64,000 nucleotides of DNA. It comes from Acidobacteriota bacterium (lineage in GTDB: Bacteria; Acidobacteriota; Blastocatellia; RBC074). A program made the position numbers and the translations under genes. Of this stretch, positions 52,379 to 61,322 are shown in pieces. The notes below the pieces were generated by a model. That model was not told the origin of the DNA. It worked only from the letters and a program-made list of their open reading frames with translations, and ran no database searches. Where the stretch lies: the NCBI GenBank assembly GCA_016196035.1, contig JACPYM010000091.1:64501-128500 (forward strand), read 5' to 3'. Each line of letters begins with the position of its first letter. Within the stretch, counting starts at the first letter, position 1.

Positions 52379-54037
52379 ATGTCCAAACCAATCTATGACG
52401 CCATCGTCGTCGGCTCTGGCGCAGGCGGCGCAACGGCGGCCTACGTGCTGGTCAAGCGCGGCCTGAACGTCCTGTTGCTCGAAGCCGGGCGCATGCTCGA
52501 CCAAGCCAAAGACTTCAACACGCACACCTGGCCCTATGAACTCAAGTTTCGCGGGCGCGGCAACCCGGGCGAGTATGACGGCCTGTGGAAGATCAACGAA
52601 TACACCGCGCATCTTTACACCAATCCGCGCAAGGACAAGTACGCCGCTGACCCTGAGTTTCATTGGACGCGGCTGCGCGCGGTGGGCGGGCGCACCAACA
52701 CCTGGGGCCGCTCGTGCTACCGGCATGGGCCAATGGATTTCAAGACGAAAACCATGCAGGGCTTTGGCGAAGACTGGCCGATCAGTTATGAAGACCTGGC
52801 GCCGTATTACGACAAGGCCGAGCGGCTCGTGGGCATTTCGGGGCAGAAAGAAAATTACCTCAACATGCCGGATGGCGTATACGCCGCGCCCGCGCACAAA
52901 CCGCGTTGCACCGAGTTCCACATCAAAAAGAGTGCCGCCAAGCTTGGCGTACCAGTCGTGCTGGAACGGACGGCGGTGCTGAGCGCGCCTTACGACGGAC
53001 GTCCGGGTTGTCATTATTGCGGCGCGTGCGGCAATGGCTGCGACGTGCGGGCGCGCTTTTCCAGCCTGGATGTCATCATTCCGAAGCTGCAAGCCAAACG
53101 GAATTTCACGCTGCGCACGCACGCCGTCGCGCATCAGGTCTTGGTGGACAACAACGGACGGGCACGCGGCGTTTCGGTTTTTGACGCGCGCACCAAGCGA
53201 CATTACGAAGTCGCCGCCAAAGCCGTCGTGCTCGCGGCCAGCACGGTCGAATCGGGGCGCATCCTGCTCAATTCAACCTCGCGCTTTCATCCGCGCGGGC
53301 TGGGCAATTCATCGGGGCTGGTCGGCCATTACTTGATGGACAGTGTCAAATCGGGCGGGCTGGGCGGCCTCGTGCCCGTGCTGAAAAATCGCGAGCGTGT
53401 CAATGAAGACGGCGCGGGCGGCACGCACATCACGATTCCGCGCTTCAATTACAACCGCAAACAGGATTTTCACGGCGGCTACTTCATCTTGACCGGCAGC
53501 GGCTTTGACCGGCGTCCGGCGCGCGCGGGCGTGCCAGGCTTCGGGTCAGCGTTGAAAGGGCAAATCCGCGAGGAATACGGCAGCTTGATCACGCTGCGCG
53601 GCTATGGCGAACGGCTGCCCGCTTACGACAACTATTTTGAGCTTGATCCCGACAACGTTGACGCTTACGGCATCCCGCAAGTGCGCTTCCACGCGGGCGA
53701 AAAGGAAAACGACCGCCGGATGATGGAAGACATGTTCGGCTGGATGGAACAAATCATGCGCGCCGCCGGGGCCGAGGTTTTGCCGTATCGCAAGTACCTG
53801 GAACCGCTGGGCGACGCGACGCACGAGTGCGGCACGGCGCGCATGGGTAATGATCCCAAGACCAGCGTGCTGAATCAGTACTGCCAGTCGCACGAAGTCA
53901 AAAACCTGTTCGTCACCGATGGCAGTTGTTTCGTCTCGCTGCCCGGCACGCACGGCATCACGACCTGGATTATGGCGCTGGCGTGGCGGGCGTCAGATTA
54001 TTTGGCGGAACAGATGAAACGCGGCGAACTCGGATAA
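52379..54037 (+). CDS. GMC-type FAD-dependent oxidoreductase
   Basis: 552 residues from ATG 52379. N-terminal FAD motif VVGSGAGGATAAYVLVKRGLNVLLLEAG, the substrate-access segment LRAVGGRTNTWGRSCYR, a Cys-rich motif GCHYCGACGNGCDVRARFS (about 213-232), VLAASTVESGRILL, and the C-terminal catalytic GTHGITTWIMALA with His. Such enzymes oxidise alcohols, often sugars, with an unknown electron acceptor; the Cys motif recalls enzymes with a Fe-S-type or disulphide site. No clear signal peptide is present. The ABC transporter genes that follow start 9 bp downstream and are probably in the same operon. Confidence 0.88.
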   Translation: MSKPIYDAIVVGSGAGGATAAYVLVKRGLNVLLLEAGRMLDQAKDFNTHTWPYELKFRGRGNPGEYDGLWKINEYTAHLYTNPRKDKYAADPEFHWTRLRAVGGRTNTWGRSCYRHGPMDFKTKTMQGFGEDWPISYEDLAPYYDKAERLVGISGQKENYLNMPDGVYAAPAHKPRCTEFHIKKSAAKLGVPVVLERTAVLSAPYDGRPGCHYCGACGNGCDVRARFSSLDVIIPKLQAKRNFTLRTHAVAHQVLVDNNGRARGVSVFDARTKRHYEVAAKAVVLAASTVESGRILLNSTSRFHPRGLGNSSGLVGHYLMDSVKSGGLGGLVPVLKNRERVNEDGAGGTHITIPRFNYNRKQDFHGGYFILTGSGFDRRPARAGVPGFGSALKGQIREEYGSLITLRGYGERLPAYDNYFELDPDNVDAYGIPQVRFHAGEKENDRRMMEDMFGWMEQIMRAAGAEVLPYRKYLEPLGDATHECGTARMGNDPKTSVLNQYCQSHEVKNLFVTDGSCFVSLPGTHGITTWIMALAWRASDYLAEQMKRGELG

Positions 54038-54045
54038 GGGGGAAA

Positions 54046-54801
54046 ATGAGCGCACTAATTTCCGTAGACAATTTGCGCAAAAGCTTCGGCGACCACGCAG
54101 CGCTGGGCGGGGTGAGTTTCTCCGTCGAGACTTCTGAATTGACCGCGATCATCGGCCCGTCGGGTTGCGGCAAATCTACGTTGTTGCGCTGCCTGAACGG
54201 GCTGGAACTCTTTGACAGCGGCAGCGTCAGCATCGGCCAGCATCAACTGGCCTGGCAGGCGGGCCAGCCGCCGCGCGATTTGCACGCGCAGTTGCGCCAT
54301 TTGCGCGAAGAGGTCGGGATGGTTTTTCAAAGCTTCAACCTCTTCCCGCATCTGACCGTCTTGGAAAACGCCACGCTCGCGCCGGTCGTGGTCAAAAAGG
54401 TCGCGCGCGACAAAGCCGAAAAGACTGCGCGTGAGTTGCTAGCCAAAGTCGGCCTGAGCGACCGCGTGGATTACTACCCGGCGCAACTTTCCGGCGGCCA
54501 GCAGCAACGCGCCGCCATCGCCCGTGCGTTGGCGATGGAACCGAAGGTCATGCTGTATGACGAGCCGACCTCAGCGCTCGATCCCAGCCTGGTGGACGAA
54601 GTGTTGAACATTATGCGCAAGCTCGATGACGAGGGGATGACGCAGATTGTAGTGACTCACGAGATGCGTTTTGCGCGCGATGTGGCCGACAAGATTCTCT
54701 TTCTGCATGCGGGCGAGTTGGTGGAATCCGGCGCGCCTGAAACGATCTTTACCGCGCCGCGTGATGAACGCACGCGCACCTTCCTGCAACGGTTTTTGTG
54801 A
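54046..54801 (+). CDS. Amino-acid ABC transporter ATP-binding protein (GlnQ-like)
   Basis: 251 residues from ATG 54046 (AAGGGGG upstream). Walker A GPSGCGKSTLLRC, Q-loop VFQSFNLFPHLTVLEN, signature LSGGQQQRAAIARALAMEPK, Walker B VMLYDEPTSALDP and the switch His in IVVTHEMRFARDVAD. This set of sequences is typical of the polar amino-acid uptake family. It ends with ATGA overlapping the next gene, the fused binding protein/permease, and should power it. Confidence 0.94.
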   Translation: MSALISVDNLRKSFGDHAALGGVSFSVETSELTAIIGPSGCGKSTLLRCLNGLELFDSGSVSIGQHQLAWQAGQPPRDLHAQLRHLREEVGMVFQSFNLFPHLTVLENATLAPVVVKKVARDKAEKTARELLAKVGLSDRVDYYPAQLSGGQQQRAAIARALAMEPKVMLYDEPTSALDPSLVDEVLNIMRKLDDEGMTQIVVTHEMRFARDVADKILFLHAGELVESGAPETIFTAPRDERTRTFLQRFL

Positions 54802-56525
54802 TGAAAAGTGTGGGGATGATTTTGCGGCTTTGCCGCCTGATGTGCGGAGGGGCTGTGCCCATCCGGCAGGCGTACATTTTCACTGGGGCTATGCCCCAGG
54901 CGATTAGGGGCATAGCCCCAGCCTTTTTTTCAAGCCGTTCGCGGAAGGTCCGAGACCTTCCGCACATCGGGCGGCAAAGCCGCGAAACAATCCTGGTTCG
55001 GCTGGCGCTAAGTTTGCTCTGTCTTTTGCTCGCACCAATGATTTACGCACAGCAACCGCTGCGCTGGGGCGGCGATGCCGAAGGTGGCGCGCCTTATCTG
55101 CTGCCCAATCCGAAAAATCCGCGTGAGATCATTGGCTTTGAGATTGATCTGATGAACGCGCTAGCCGCACAACTCAACCGCCGTTCCGTCTTCGTGCAAA
55201 ACCAGTGGGATGGGTTGATTCCGGGCTTGCAACGCGGCAACTACGAACTGGTCGTCAATGGACTGGAAATCACCGACGACCGCAAACAGCAAGTCAATTT
55301 CTCGCTGCCCTATTACGTCTGCGGCGAACAACTCAGCGTGCGCGTTGAAGAAACCGGCATTCATTCGCTGGTAGATTTGAAAGGCAAAGTCGTCGGCACG
55401 CTCAAGGCCTCGCTGGCGCAACGCATTCTCGAACAGGCGGCCGGGATTGAGGTGCGCAGCTACGAAAACCAGAACAACCCTTATGACGATCTGGCGATTG
55501 GGCGCTTGCAAGCGGTGCTGATGGATGCGCCGATTGCGGTCTATTACAGCAAGCCGAATCCGAAGCTGAAAATCGTCGGCGAAAGCATTGGCCGGATGGA
55601 ATACGGCATCGCGCTGCGCAAACACGATGCGGCGCTGTTGCAACAGGTCAACGATGCATTGCTGGCGTTGATTGCAACGGGCGAGTTGCGGCGCATTTAT
55701 GACAAGTGGGGCATCTGGAACAAAGAGACGGGCGAGCAGTTTGAAAAACTCGTACCCGGCAGCCAAGCCCAAGCCGCGCCGAGCGCGACGCCGGGCGCGG
55801 CGATGAAAGACTTCACCGAGAACATCACCAAGCAGGTGACGTGGCGCGAACGGTTGCAACGCTGGCGCATTTATCTGCCGCCGCTGTTGTTGCAGGGCGC
55901 GCCGATGACACTGCTAATTTCGTTGCTCTCGATGGCGTTGGCGGTCGCGCTGGGCTTGGCCGTCGCGTTGTTGAATCTTTATGCGCCGCTGCCCTTGCAA
56001 TGGCTGGCGCGCGCCTACGTCGAAGTGATGCGCGGGACGCCGCTACTGATTCAGTTGTATCTGATCTTTTACGGCCTACCGAATATAGGCATACGCTTTT
56101 CGCCGCTGGTCGCGGCAGTGCTGGGCTTGGGCCTGAATTACGCGGCATACGAAGCCGAGAACTATCGCGCGGGGATTCAGGCGATTCCGCGTGGGCAGAT
56201 GGAAGCGGCGTTGTCGCTGGGCCTAACGCGCTGGCAGGCATTGCGGCATGTGATCGTGCCGCAGGCGCTGCGCTTGGTGATTCCACCTGTGACCAACGAT
56301 TTCATCGCGCTGTTCAAAGATTCGTCCATCGTCTCGGTCATCACGATGGTCGAGTTGACGAAGGTTTATGGACAATTGGCGGCGACTTACTACGATTATA
56401 TCGGCGTGGGTTTGCTGACGGCGGCAATTTACTTTTTGATGGGGCTGCCGTTTGTGCGATTGGCGCGTTGGGCTGAAGCGAAGCTGGCGACGGATAAGCG
56501 CGCCGGAACAGTACCGCGCGCGTGA
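54798..56525 (+). CDS. Fused amino-acid binding protein and ABC permease
   Basis: 575 residues if started at the ATG overlapping the ATPase stop. The first about 70 residues are encoded by a 167-bp foldback and are unlike protein. The true export signal is LVRLALSLLCLLLAPMIYAQQ (about 73-93). Then an extracellular solute-binding domain (about 95-330; GFEIDLMNALAAQL, LVVNGLEITDDRKQQVNFSLPY) and a permease domain (about 355-560) with five membrane helices and the EAA-type loop YEAENYRAGIQAIPRGQMEAALSLG. Single-chain binding protein/permease fusions are known for glutamine-type importers. The last residues RAGTVPRA come from a palindromic repeat arm. The true start may be an internal CTG or GTG near 55,000. 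Confidence 0.88.
   Translation: MMKSVGMILRLCRLMCGGAVPIRQAYIFTGAMPQAIRGIAPAFFSSRSRKVRDLPHIGRQSRETILVRLALSLLCLLLAPMIYAQQPLRWGGDAEGGAPYLLPNPKNPREIIGFEIDLMNALAAQLNRRSVFVQNQWDGLIPGLQRGNYELVVNGLEITDDRKQQVNFSLPYYVCGEQLSVRVEETGIHSLVDLKGKVVGTLKASLAQRILEQAAGIEVRSYENQNNPYDDLAIGRLQAVLMDAPIAVYYSKPNPKLKIVGESIGRMEYGIALRKHDAALLQQVNDALLALIATGELRRIYDKWGIWNKETGEQFEKLVPGSQAQAAPSATPGAAMKDFTENITKQVTWRERLQRWRIYLPPLLLQGAPMTLLISLLSMALAVALGLAVALLNLYAPLPLQWLARAYVEVMRGTPLLIQLYLIFYGLPNIGIRFSPLVAAVLGLGLNYAAYEAENYRAGIQAIPRGQMEAALSLGLTRWQALRHVIVPQALRLVIPPVTNDFIALFKDSSIVSVITMVELTKVYGQLAATYYDYIGVGLLTAAIYFLMGLPFVRLARWAEAKLATDKRAGTVPRA
54821..54987. repeat. 167-bp nested foldback inside the ABC permease gene start
   Basis: TTTGCGGCTTTGCCGCCTGATGTGCGGA at 54821-54848 (arms CGGCTTTGCCGCC, TGTGCGGA) pairs with 54959-54987; inside, GGGGCTATGCCCC and GGGGCATAGCCCC form a second stem (54886-54919). 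It lies between the ATPase stop and the export signal of the next gene. Confidence 0.85.
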
Positions 56526-56602
56526 GCAAGCGGCTTTGGGCAATTTACTACGAATAGACGCAATGTGACGGCTTCGCTTGCTCACGCGCGCGGTACTGTC
56601 TC
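56504..56602. repeat. GTACCGCGCGCG palindromic repeat, copy 4
   Basis: GGAACAGTACCGCGCGCGTG with AGCAAGC continues the left arm; GCTTGCTCACGCGCGCGGTACTGT is the right arm, around a 44-nt loop. The left arm encodes the last residues and stop of the permease. The TAGATCGG outer ends seen in copies 1-3 are absent. Confidence 0.88.
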
Positions 56603-56620
56603 AATGCAAGGAGTTATCAG

Positions 56621-57406
56621 ATGAATCGGCGAGACATTCTAAAAACAGGCGTGGCTGCGAGCGTTTTGGGCGCGGCCGATTTGAGGGCAACCACGATGGC
56701 GGAAAGCAATCACTACTACGAACTGCGCACCTATCAATTGCGCAACGATCAGCAACCGGCACGGCTCAACGAATTTTTCCAGCAGCAGTTCGTGCCGATG
56801 GCGAAGCGGCAGGGCATCGGGCCGTATGGTTTTTTCAACGTGATCTCCGGGCAATACTCGCCCAGCCTGATCGTCGTGATTGACTACAAATCGCTGGCCG
56901 AAGTGCAGGCGGCGCAGGAGCGCGTCGCTGGCGACAAAGAATTTGTCAAAGCGTGGCAGGCATTCGATGCGGCAGGCGAACCGCCTTACGTGCGCTATGA
57001 AAAAGAATTGCTGAAGGCCTTCGACAAGCATCCGCAGATGGAATTGCCGGTAACTGACGAGAAGCGGGCGGCGCGCGTGTTTGAGTTGCGCACTTATGAA
57101 TCGAAGAACGCCTTCAGCCTGCGCAACAAGGTCGAGATGTTCAATCAGGAAGAGATCAACATCTTTCGCGCGTGCGGTTTTGCGCCGGTGTTTTTTGGCG
57201 AGGCGGTGTTTGCCGACCGGATGCCGAAGCTGACGTACATGGTGGGCTTCGACAATATGGCCGCGCGCGAAAAAGCTTGGGATACCTTTCGCGCGAACGC
57301 CGATTGGGCGCGCATTCGCACCAAACCGGGTTGGACGGATGCCGAGGCGGTGACCAATAGCCACGCGTCGTTTATTCGCCCGACCAACTATTCGCAGGTT
57401 CGCTGA
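56621..57406 (+). CDS. NIPSNAP-family protein with twin-arginine signal
   Basis: 261 residues, AAGGAG upstream. The N-terminus MNRRDILKTGVAASVLGAA is a twin-arginine export signal. Two repeated dimeric ferredoxin-like modules follow: YYELRTYQLRNDQQPARLNEFFQ (about 32-130) and VFELRTYESKNAFSLRNKVEMF (about 150-255), each starting with the conserved E-L-R-T-Y. The NIPSNAP family is widespread and its biochemical role in bacteria is unknown. It would be exported folded by the Tat system encoded at 9.2-10.8 kb. Confidence 0.9.
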   Translation: MNRRDILKTGVAASVLGAADLRATTMAESNHYYELRTYQLRNDQQPARLNEFFQQQFVPMAKRQGIGPYGFFNVISGQYSPSLIVVIDYKSLAEVQAAQERVAGDKEFVKAWQAFDAAGEPPYVRYEKELLKAFDKHPQMELPVTDEKRAARVFELRTYESKNAFSLRNKVEMFNQEEINIFRACGFAPVFFGEAVFADRMPKLTYMVGFDNMAAREKAWDTFRANADWARIRTKPGWTDAEAVTNSHASFIRPTNYSQVR

Positions 57407-57478
57407 AGCAGGGTTGAGCAAGTTTTGCCGCTGATGTTAAGGTTGTTGGCCAAGGCATGAAAAGGAGCTTGATCGCTT

Positions 57479-57739
57479 ATGACAACACTAAATATCTCGC
57501 TACCAGACAACCTGAAAATTTTCATTGACAGCCGTTTGGCCGAAGGCGGTTACGACACCGTCAGCGACTATTTCCATGAGTTGGTAGAGCAAGACCAAGC
57601 GCGCAAAGAACAGAAACGGCTCGAAGCCGTCTTGGTGGAGCGGTTGCAAGGCGAGGATTGGGAAGAACTCTCGCCCGCCGACTGGGTCAATCTTCGGCAA
57701 GAGTTAAAAGAGCGGCTAGCTGTTGCAGAAAGGGGCTAG
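57479..57739 (+). CDS. parD: ParD-type antitoxin
   Basis: 86 residues: MTTLNISLPDNLKIFIDSRLA with GGYDTVSDYFHELVEQDQARK forms the ribbon-helix-helix DNA-binding half. The C-terminal acidic helix LQGEDWEELSPADWVNLRQEL is the toxin-binding half. It directly precedes a ParE-like gene. It is expected to repress its own operon. Confidence 0.9.
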   Translation: MTTLNISLPDNLKIFIDSRLAEGGYDTVSDYFHELVEQDQARKEQKRLEAVLVERLQGEDWEELSPADWVNLRQELKERLAVAERG

Positions 57740-57769
57740 CTGCTGACCATCCTGCGCCGCCGCATCTTC

Positions 57770-58054
57770 GTGAATGAACTGCTCGACATCGCCGAACGGC
57801 TTGGCCGCAAAGACCCGCAGGCCGGGCAGGACTTCATTGACGCCTGCGAGGACACCTTTACTCAGCTCGCCGCGATGCCCCGGCTGGGCAGCCCACGCGA
57901 GTTTGACCACCCCCATCTGCGCAATGTGCGCATGTGGCGGGTCAAAGGCTACGAAAAATATCTGGTCTTCTATCAAGCCACGCGCACTTCGCTCAAGCTG
58001 CTGCACATCGTGCACGGGGCGCGTGATTACAAAACCCTGTTTGAACATGAATGA
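57770..58054 (+). CDS. parE: ParE-type toxin
   Basis: 94 residues from GTG 57770. The frame is open back to 57740, immediately after the parD stop, so a CTG start there (adding LLTILRRRIF) is possible and would restore the first strand of the RelE/ParE fold. Conserved: ELLDIAERLGRKDPQAGQDFIDACEDTF, LAAMPRLGSPREFDHPHLRNVRMWRV, YLVFYQATRTSLKLLHIVHGARD. ParE toxins poison DNA gyrase. The 3' end overlaps the next gene's upstream frame by 4 bp. Confidence 0.88.
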   Translation: MNELLDIAERLGRKDPQAGQDFIDACEDTFTQLAAMPRLGSPREFDHPHLRNVRMWRVKGYEKYLVFYQATRTSLKLLHIVHGARDYKTLFEHE

Positions 58055-58086
58055 TTCCACGCCGCTCGCTACCCTCAAGCAACGTA

Positions 58087-59241
58087 ATGGAAAACGAAAC
58101 CGACAACCTGAACCACGCCGCACAACTCCTGGGCGTGGATGCCGGCTGGCTGCAACCCTTCGACGTGACCGACCCGTTCAATGACGATTTGCGGCTGGCG
58201 GGCGCGTTGTGCCGCAAGCCGGATCAGCGGTATGGTGCGCTGGTCTTGCTGGAAATTGGCGGCGCTAGCGTGCCGCAAGTGATCCACGCGACGCCGAAGC
58301 TGCATTATCCGTTTGATCGCGCGGGCAAGTTCCGCTTTCCGCCGATTCGCCGGATTCACCTTTACGAAAAGCTGGACGGGACGAATGTGCTGGCGTACCG
58401 CTATCGGGATGGCGACGGCGCGGCGCGGTTGACCTACAAGCTGCGGCTGTCGCCAGTGTTGCGCAACAGCAAGTGGGGCGATTTTTTGGATTTGTGGCAA
58501 GAGCTGTTGCAGCGCCATCCGGCCATCGCGCGGTTGGCCGAAGTGAACGATTGCCAGATGAGCTTTGAGCTATACGGCGCGCGCAATGCGCACTTGATCG
58601 CCTACGAAATCGAGTTGGCCGTGGCGGCGCTGTTTGGCGTGCGGCAAATTGGCAATGACGCTGGCAGCGTCGTGCCGCCGCATCAATTGGAATTGCTGGG
58701 CGTGCCGGGCGCGGCGTTGCTGGGCGAAATGATCGCGGGCGAAGACCCGGTCGAAAAGTACAACCGCATCCGCGAGGAAATGGAGCGTGGCAACCACGCG
58801 ACCGATGACGACAAGCTGACCGGCACCGAGGGCCTGGTCTGGTATGTCGAAGAGCCAAGCGGCGCGCTGACCCTGTTCAAATGCAAGCCCGAATCGGTCG
58901 AGGCGATTCATTGGGCGCTGGGCATCAACAAACAAGCCGTGCTGGCAACCTGCTGGAATCTGTTGGAGACGCAAGACGAGTTGAGCTACGACGCGCTGTT
59001 GCCGCTGTTGCTGGAAGAGTACGGCGCCGAGGAGATCGAAAACTTCCGCCCGCATGTGGAAGATTGCTTGCGGCAGGTGCGCGAGACGCTGGCCTATCGT
59101 GAACGCGTGCTGGCGGCCTATCGCGCGTTGGGGCTATCGGTGACGGAACACAAGGCCGAAGTGATGCGCGCGTTGTCGGCGCAATTTCCGCGCGGCGAGA
59201 TGAAGAAGGTGTACAGCATCGTGGCGCGTTACGGCGCTTGA
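58087..59241 (+). CDS. RNA ligase family protein (nucleotidyltransferase fold)
   Basis: 384 residues. Motif I EKLDGTN with the candidate AMP-accepting Lys95, motif III MSFELYG (about 158-164), motif IV TEGLVWYVEE (about 247-256) and motif V LFKCKPES (about 263-270) appear in the order and spacing of Rnl2/DRB0094-like RNA ligases. The C-terminal about 110 residues (from WALGINKQAV) form a helical domain with YDALLPLLLEEYGAEEI. It would seal RNA breaks using ATP. The ATG at 58087 starts at a conserved region; an ATG 36 nt upstream overlaps parE. It lies directly behind a toxin-antitoxin pair. Confidence 0.8.
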   Translation: MENETDNLNHAAQLLGVDAGWLQPFDVTDPFNDDLRLAGALCRKPDQRYGALVLLEIGGASVPQVIHATPKLHYPFDRAGKFRFPPIRRIHLYEKLDGTNVLAYRYRDGDGAARLTYKLRLSPVLRNSKWGDFLDLWQELLQRHPAIARLAEVNDCQMSFELYGARNAHLIAYEIELAVAALFGVRQIGNDAGSVVPPHQLELLGVPGAALLGEMIAGEDPVEKYNRIREEMERGNHATDDDKLTGTEGLVWYVEEPSGALTLFKCKPESVEAIHWALGINKQAVLATCWNLLETQDELSYDALLPLLLEEYGAEEIENFRPHVEDCLRQVRETLAYRERVLAAYRALGLSVTEHKAEVMRALSAQFPRGEMKKVYSIVARYGA

Positions 59242-59258
59242 TGGAAAACACAGACCGT

Positions 59259-61142
59259 TCAATTCCCTTCCTTCACGAACTCCACCGCAATCGGCTCTCC
59301 ATCAAACCCAAACCGCGCATCGGTTGAAAAGCGATAGGTCACGCTCACGCGTGGCGCGGGTTTGAGCGGCCCGCAGGTCAGCGTCTGGCCGACCTCTTGC
59401 GAATAGGTGACGAACTGCACGCGCTCCGGCGTGGTCGTGTGTAATTCAAAGGTGCGCCGCTCGCCTTTGACCGTCAACGTCATGCCTTTGTCCGTGCAAT
59501 CCACGCGGGTCAGCACGCCATCGGCTTTCTCGCCTTCAAAGCGGCGGCGCGGCGCGGGCTTCACTTCGACGGTCTTGCTGGCAGGCAGCGAAACGCCTTC
59601 CTGTTGCGCGGGGTAGCGGGCGCGCATCTCGGCCATGCGATTGACGGCGTCGAGCATGGATTGCGCCTGCGCGCGCAACTGCGGTTCGGCGGCGCTTTTG
59701 GCAAGCGGTTCCAGCACGCGGCGCGCCTCGTCGTATTTTTCCTGCCGCAGATAAACCTGCCCTAGCAGCGAGCCGAGTTCATCGCGCCCCGGCGTCAATT
59801 GCTGCGCACGTTTGAGCAACGTGACGGCTTCGTTCAGTTCTTCGTTGGTGATCAGATTGACGAAGGCGAGCAGGCGGTAGGCGTCGGCAAACGCTGGCGC
59901 GAGCGCGATGGTTTTGCGCAACTGTTCGCGCATCAGCTTGCCGGTGGCTTCGGGCACATCCTGAATCACGCGGGCGCTGCCTGACAGTTCATCCAGCAAG
60001 ACCTGCGCGTAGTAATACGGCACTAGATAGTTTTGCGTGTTCAATGCGACGGCGCGTTGCAAATGCTGTTTGGCTTCGGCGAACTTTTGCCCGCGCACTT
60101 TCGCCAGGCCCAGCGCGGCGTGCGCGACGGCCAGCTTGGGATCGAGTTCGATGGCCTTGGCCAGATAGGTTTCGCACTCGGTGCGATTTGAATGCAGCAG
60201 CAAGTCGCCGAGGTAATACTGCACTTCGGCCTCGCTGAGCGGCGCGCTTTGCAGTGCGGCGTCAAATTCGACTTTGGCCTGCGCAGTGTATTGCTGAATC
60301 GGGTAACTGTTGCGGCTGATGTATTCGCGCAGTTCTTTTTCCAGCACGGCGTAATCGGTTTGAAAGGCCGTCTGGAAAGACTCGCCAATGGCCTTGCCGT
60401 CTGCGAGCATGCCCAGATATTGAATGAATTGCGGCTGGCGTTTGCCGCTATTGCCGAGCAGCAGGTAATGCACCAGCGCCCATGACTCGGCATAAAACAC
60501 GCCTTTTTTGTCGCGTTCGTTGTATTCGGGCGCACCGTGATCCACGGCGAACAGGCGCGCCAGCGGCAGGAAGCGGTTTTCGCGCAGCAGAAAAACATGC
60601 GGCGCCAGCGGTTTGCCCAGCGTGACTTTCTTATCGCCATCGCTGATTTCAAAGGTGCTGTAATACTCGGCCAGCCCTTCGTTAAACCAGGCGGGCGGGC
60701 GGAAGGCGTTGTCGTTGAGCAGCGCATGCACATATTCGTGAAAGATGACGCGGTAAGGATCGCCGCTGTTCAGTTCCGTCGTCAGCGTGATGTAGTTGAC
60801 GTCCTGGCCGGATTGAAAGTAACCCGCAACCTCACTGACGCCGCCCTGATAGACCGGCATAAACGGCTGATAGGCCGCGCGATTCTTGAAAATGACGACG
60901 CGCATCGGCACCGGCGAATTGACGTTGGCCTTGGGGAACAGTTTGGAGAAAACCTCGCGGAACTGTTCGAGCCGCGTGCCGACGCGGCGGATGTCTTTTT
61001 CGTTGGCGTTGCCGAGCAGCAGGAAGTTTTTGGACTGCACGCTCACCCACGGTTCTTTGGGAGCGGCGCTGGCAGACGGTTTGAACCATAGGAGCAGGCT
61101 GAACAAAATAACGGCGATGGCGAGCAGTGCGAAACGTTTCAT
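59259..61142 (-). CDS. Secreted TPR protein with gluzincin-like HEYVH domain (DUF1570-like)
   Basis: 627 residues; GGAGGT six nt before the ATG. Export signal FALLAIAVILFSLLLWF. The N-terminal domain (about 30-290) has a gluzincin motif F-H-E-Y-V-H-A-L-L (about 138) and the downstream glutamate in PAWFNEGLAEYYST, as in DUF1570/peptidase-MA-like proteins. Tetratricopeptide repeats (about 300-520, AEVQYYLGDLLLHSN, LDPKLAVAHAALGLAKV, LRQEKYDEARRVLEPLA) follow. The C-terminus is a beta domain (540-627). Probably a periplasmic metalloprotease or a structural relative; the substrate is unknown. Confidence 0.85.
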   Translation of the reverse strand: MKRFALLAIAVILFSLLLWFKPSASAAPKEPWVSVQSKNFLLLGNANEKDIRRVGTRLEQFREVFSKLFPKANVNSPVPMRVVIFKNRAAYQPFMPVYQGGVSEVAGYFQSGQDVNYITLTTELNSGDPYRVIFHEYVHALLNDNAFRPPAWFNEGLAEYYSTFEISDGDKKVTLGKPLAPHVFLLRENRFLPLARLFAVDHGAPEYNERDKKGVFYAESWALVHYLLLGNSGKRQPQFIQYLGMLADGKAIGESFQTAFQTDYAVLEKELREYISRNSYPIQQYTAQAKVEFDAALQSAPLSEAEVQYYLGDLLLHSNRTECETYLAKAIELDPKLAVAHAALGLAKVRGQKFAEAKQHLQRAVALNTQNYLVPYYYAQVLLDELSGSARVIQDVPEATGKLMREQLRKTIALAPAFADAYRLLAFVNLITNEELNEAVTLLKRAQQLTPGRDELGSLLGQVYLRQEKYDEARRVLEPLAKSAAEPQLRAQAQSMLDAVNRMAEMRARYPAQQEGVSLPASKTVEVKPAPRRRFEGEKADGVLTRVDCTDKGMTLTVKGERRTFELHTTTPERVQFVTYSQEVGQTLTCGPLKPAPRVSVTYRFSTDARFGFDGEPIAVEFVKEGN

Positions 61143-61322
61143 TGCGAGACCTCCGATGTTGAAGTCAGTGATGCGACTTTGCCGAGCGGGTTGACCGCGA
61201 AAATATAGAAGCGCAAACGCAAAGGGTCAATTCGGGTGCGCACGCCGCTGCCTTTGGCCTATAATGCCAGCCGTCGCCCGCCTCATCCCCTATGCACTGC
61301 GAGGCTCACCGAGGTTCACCAG

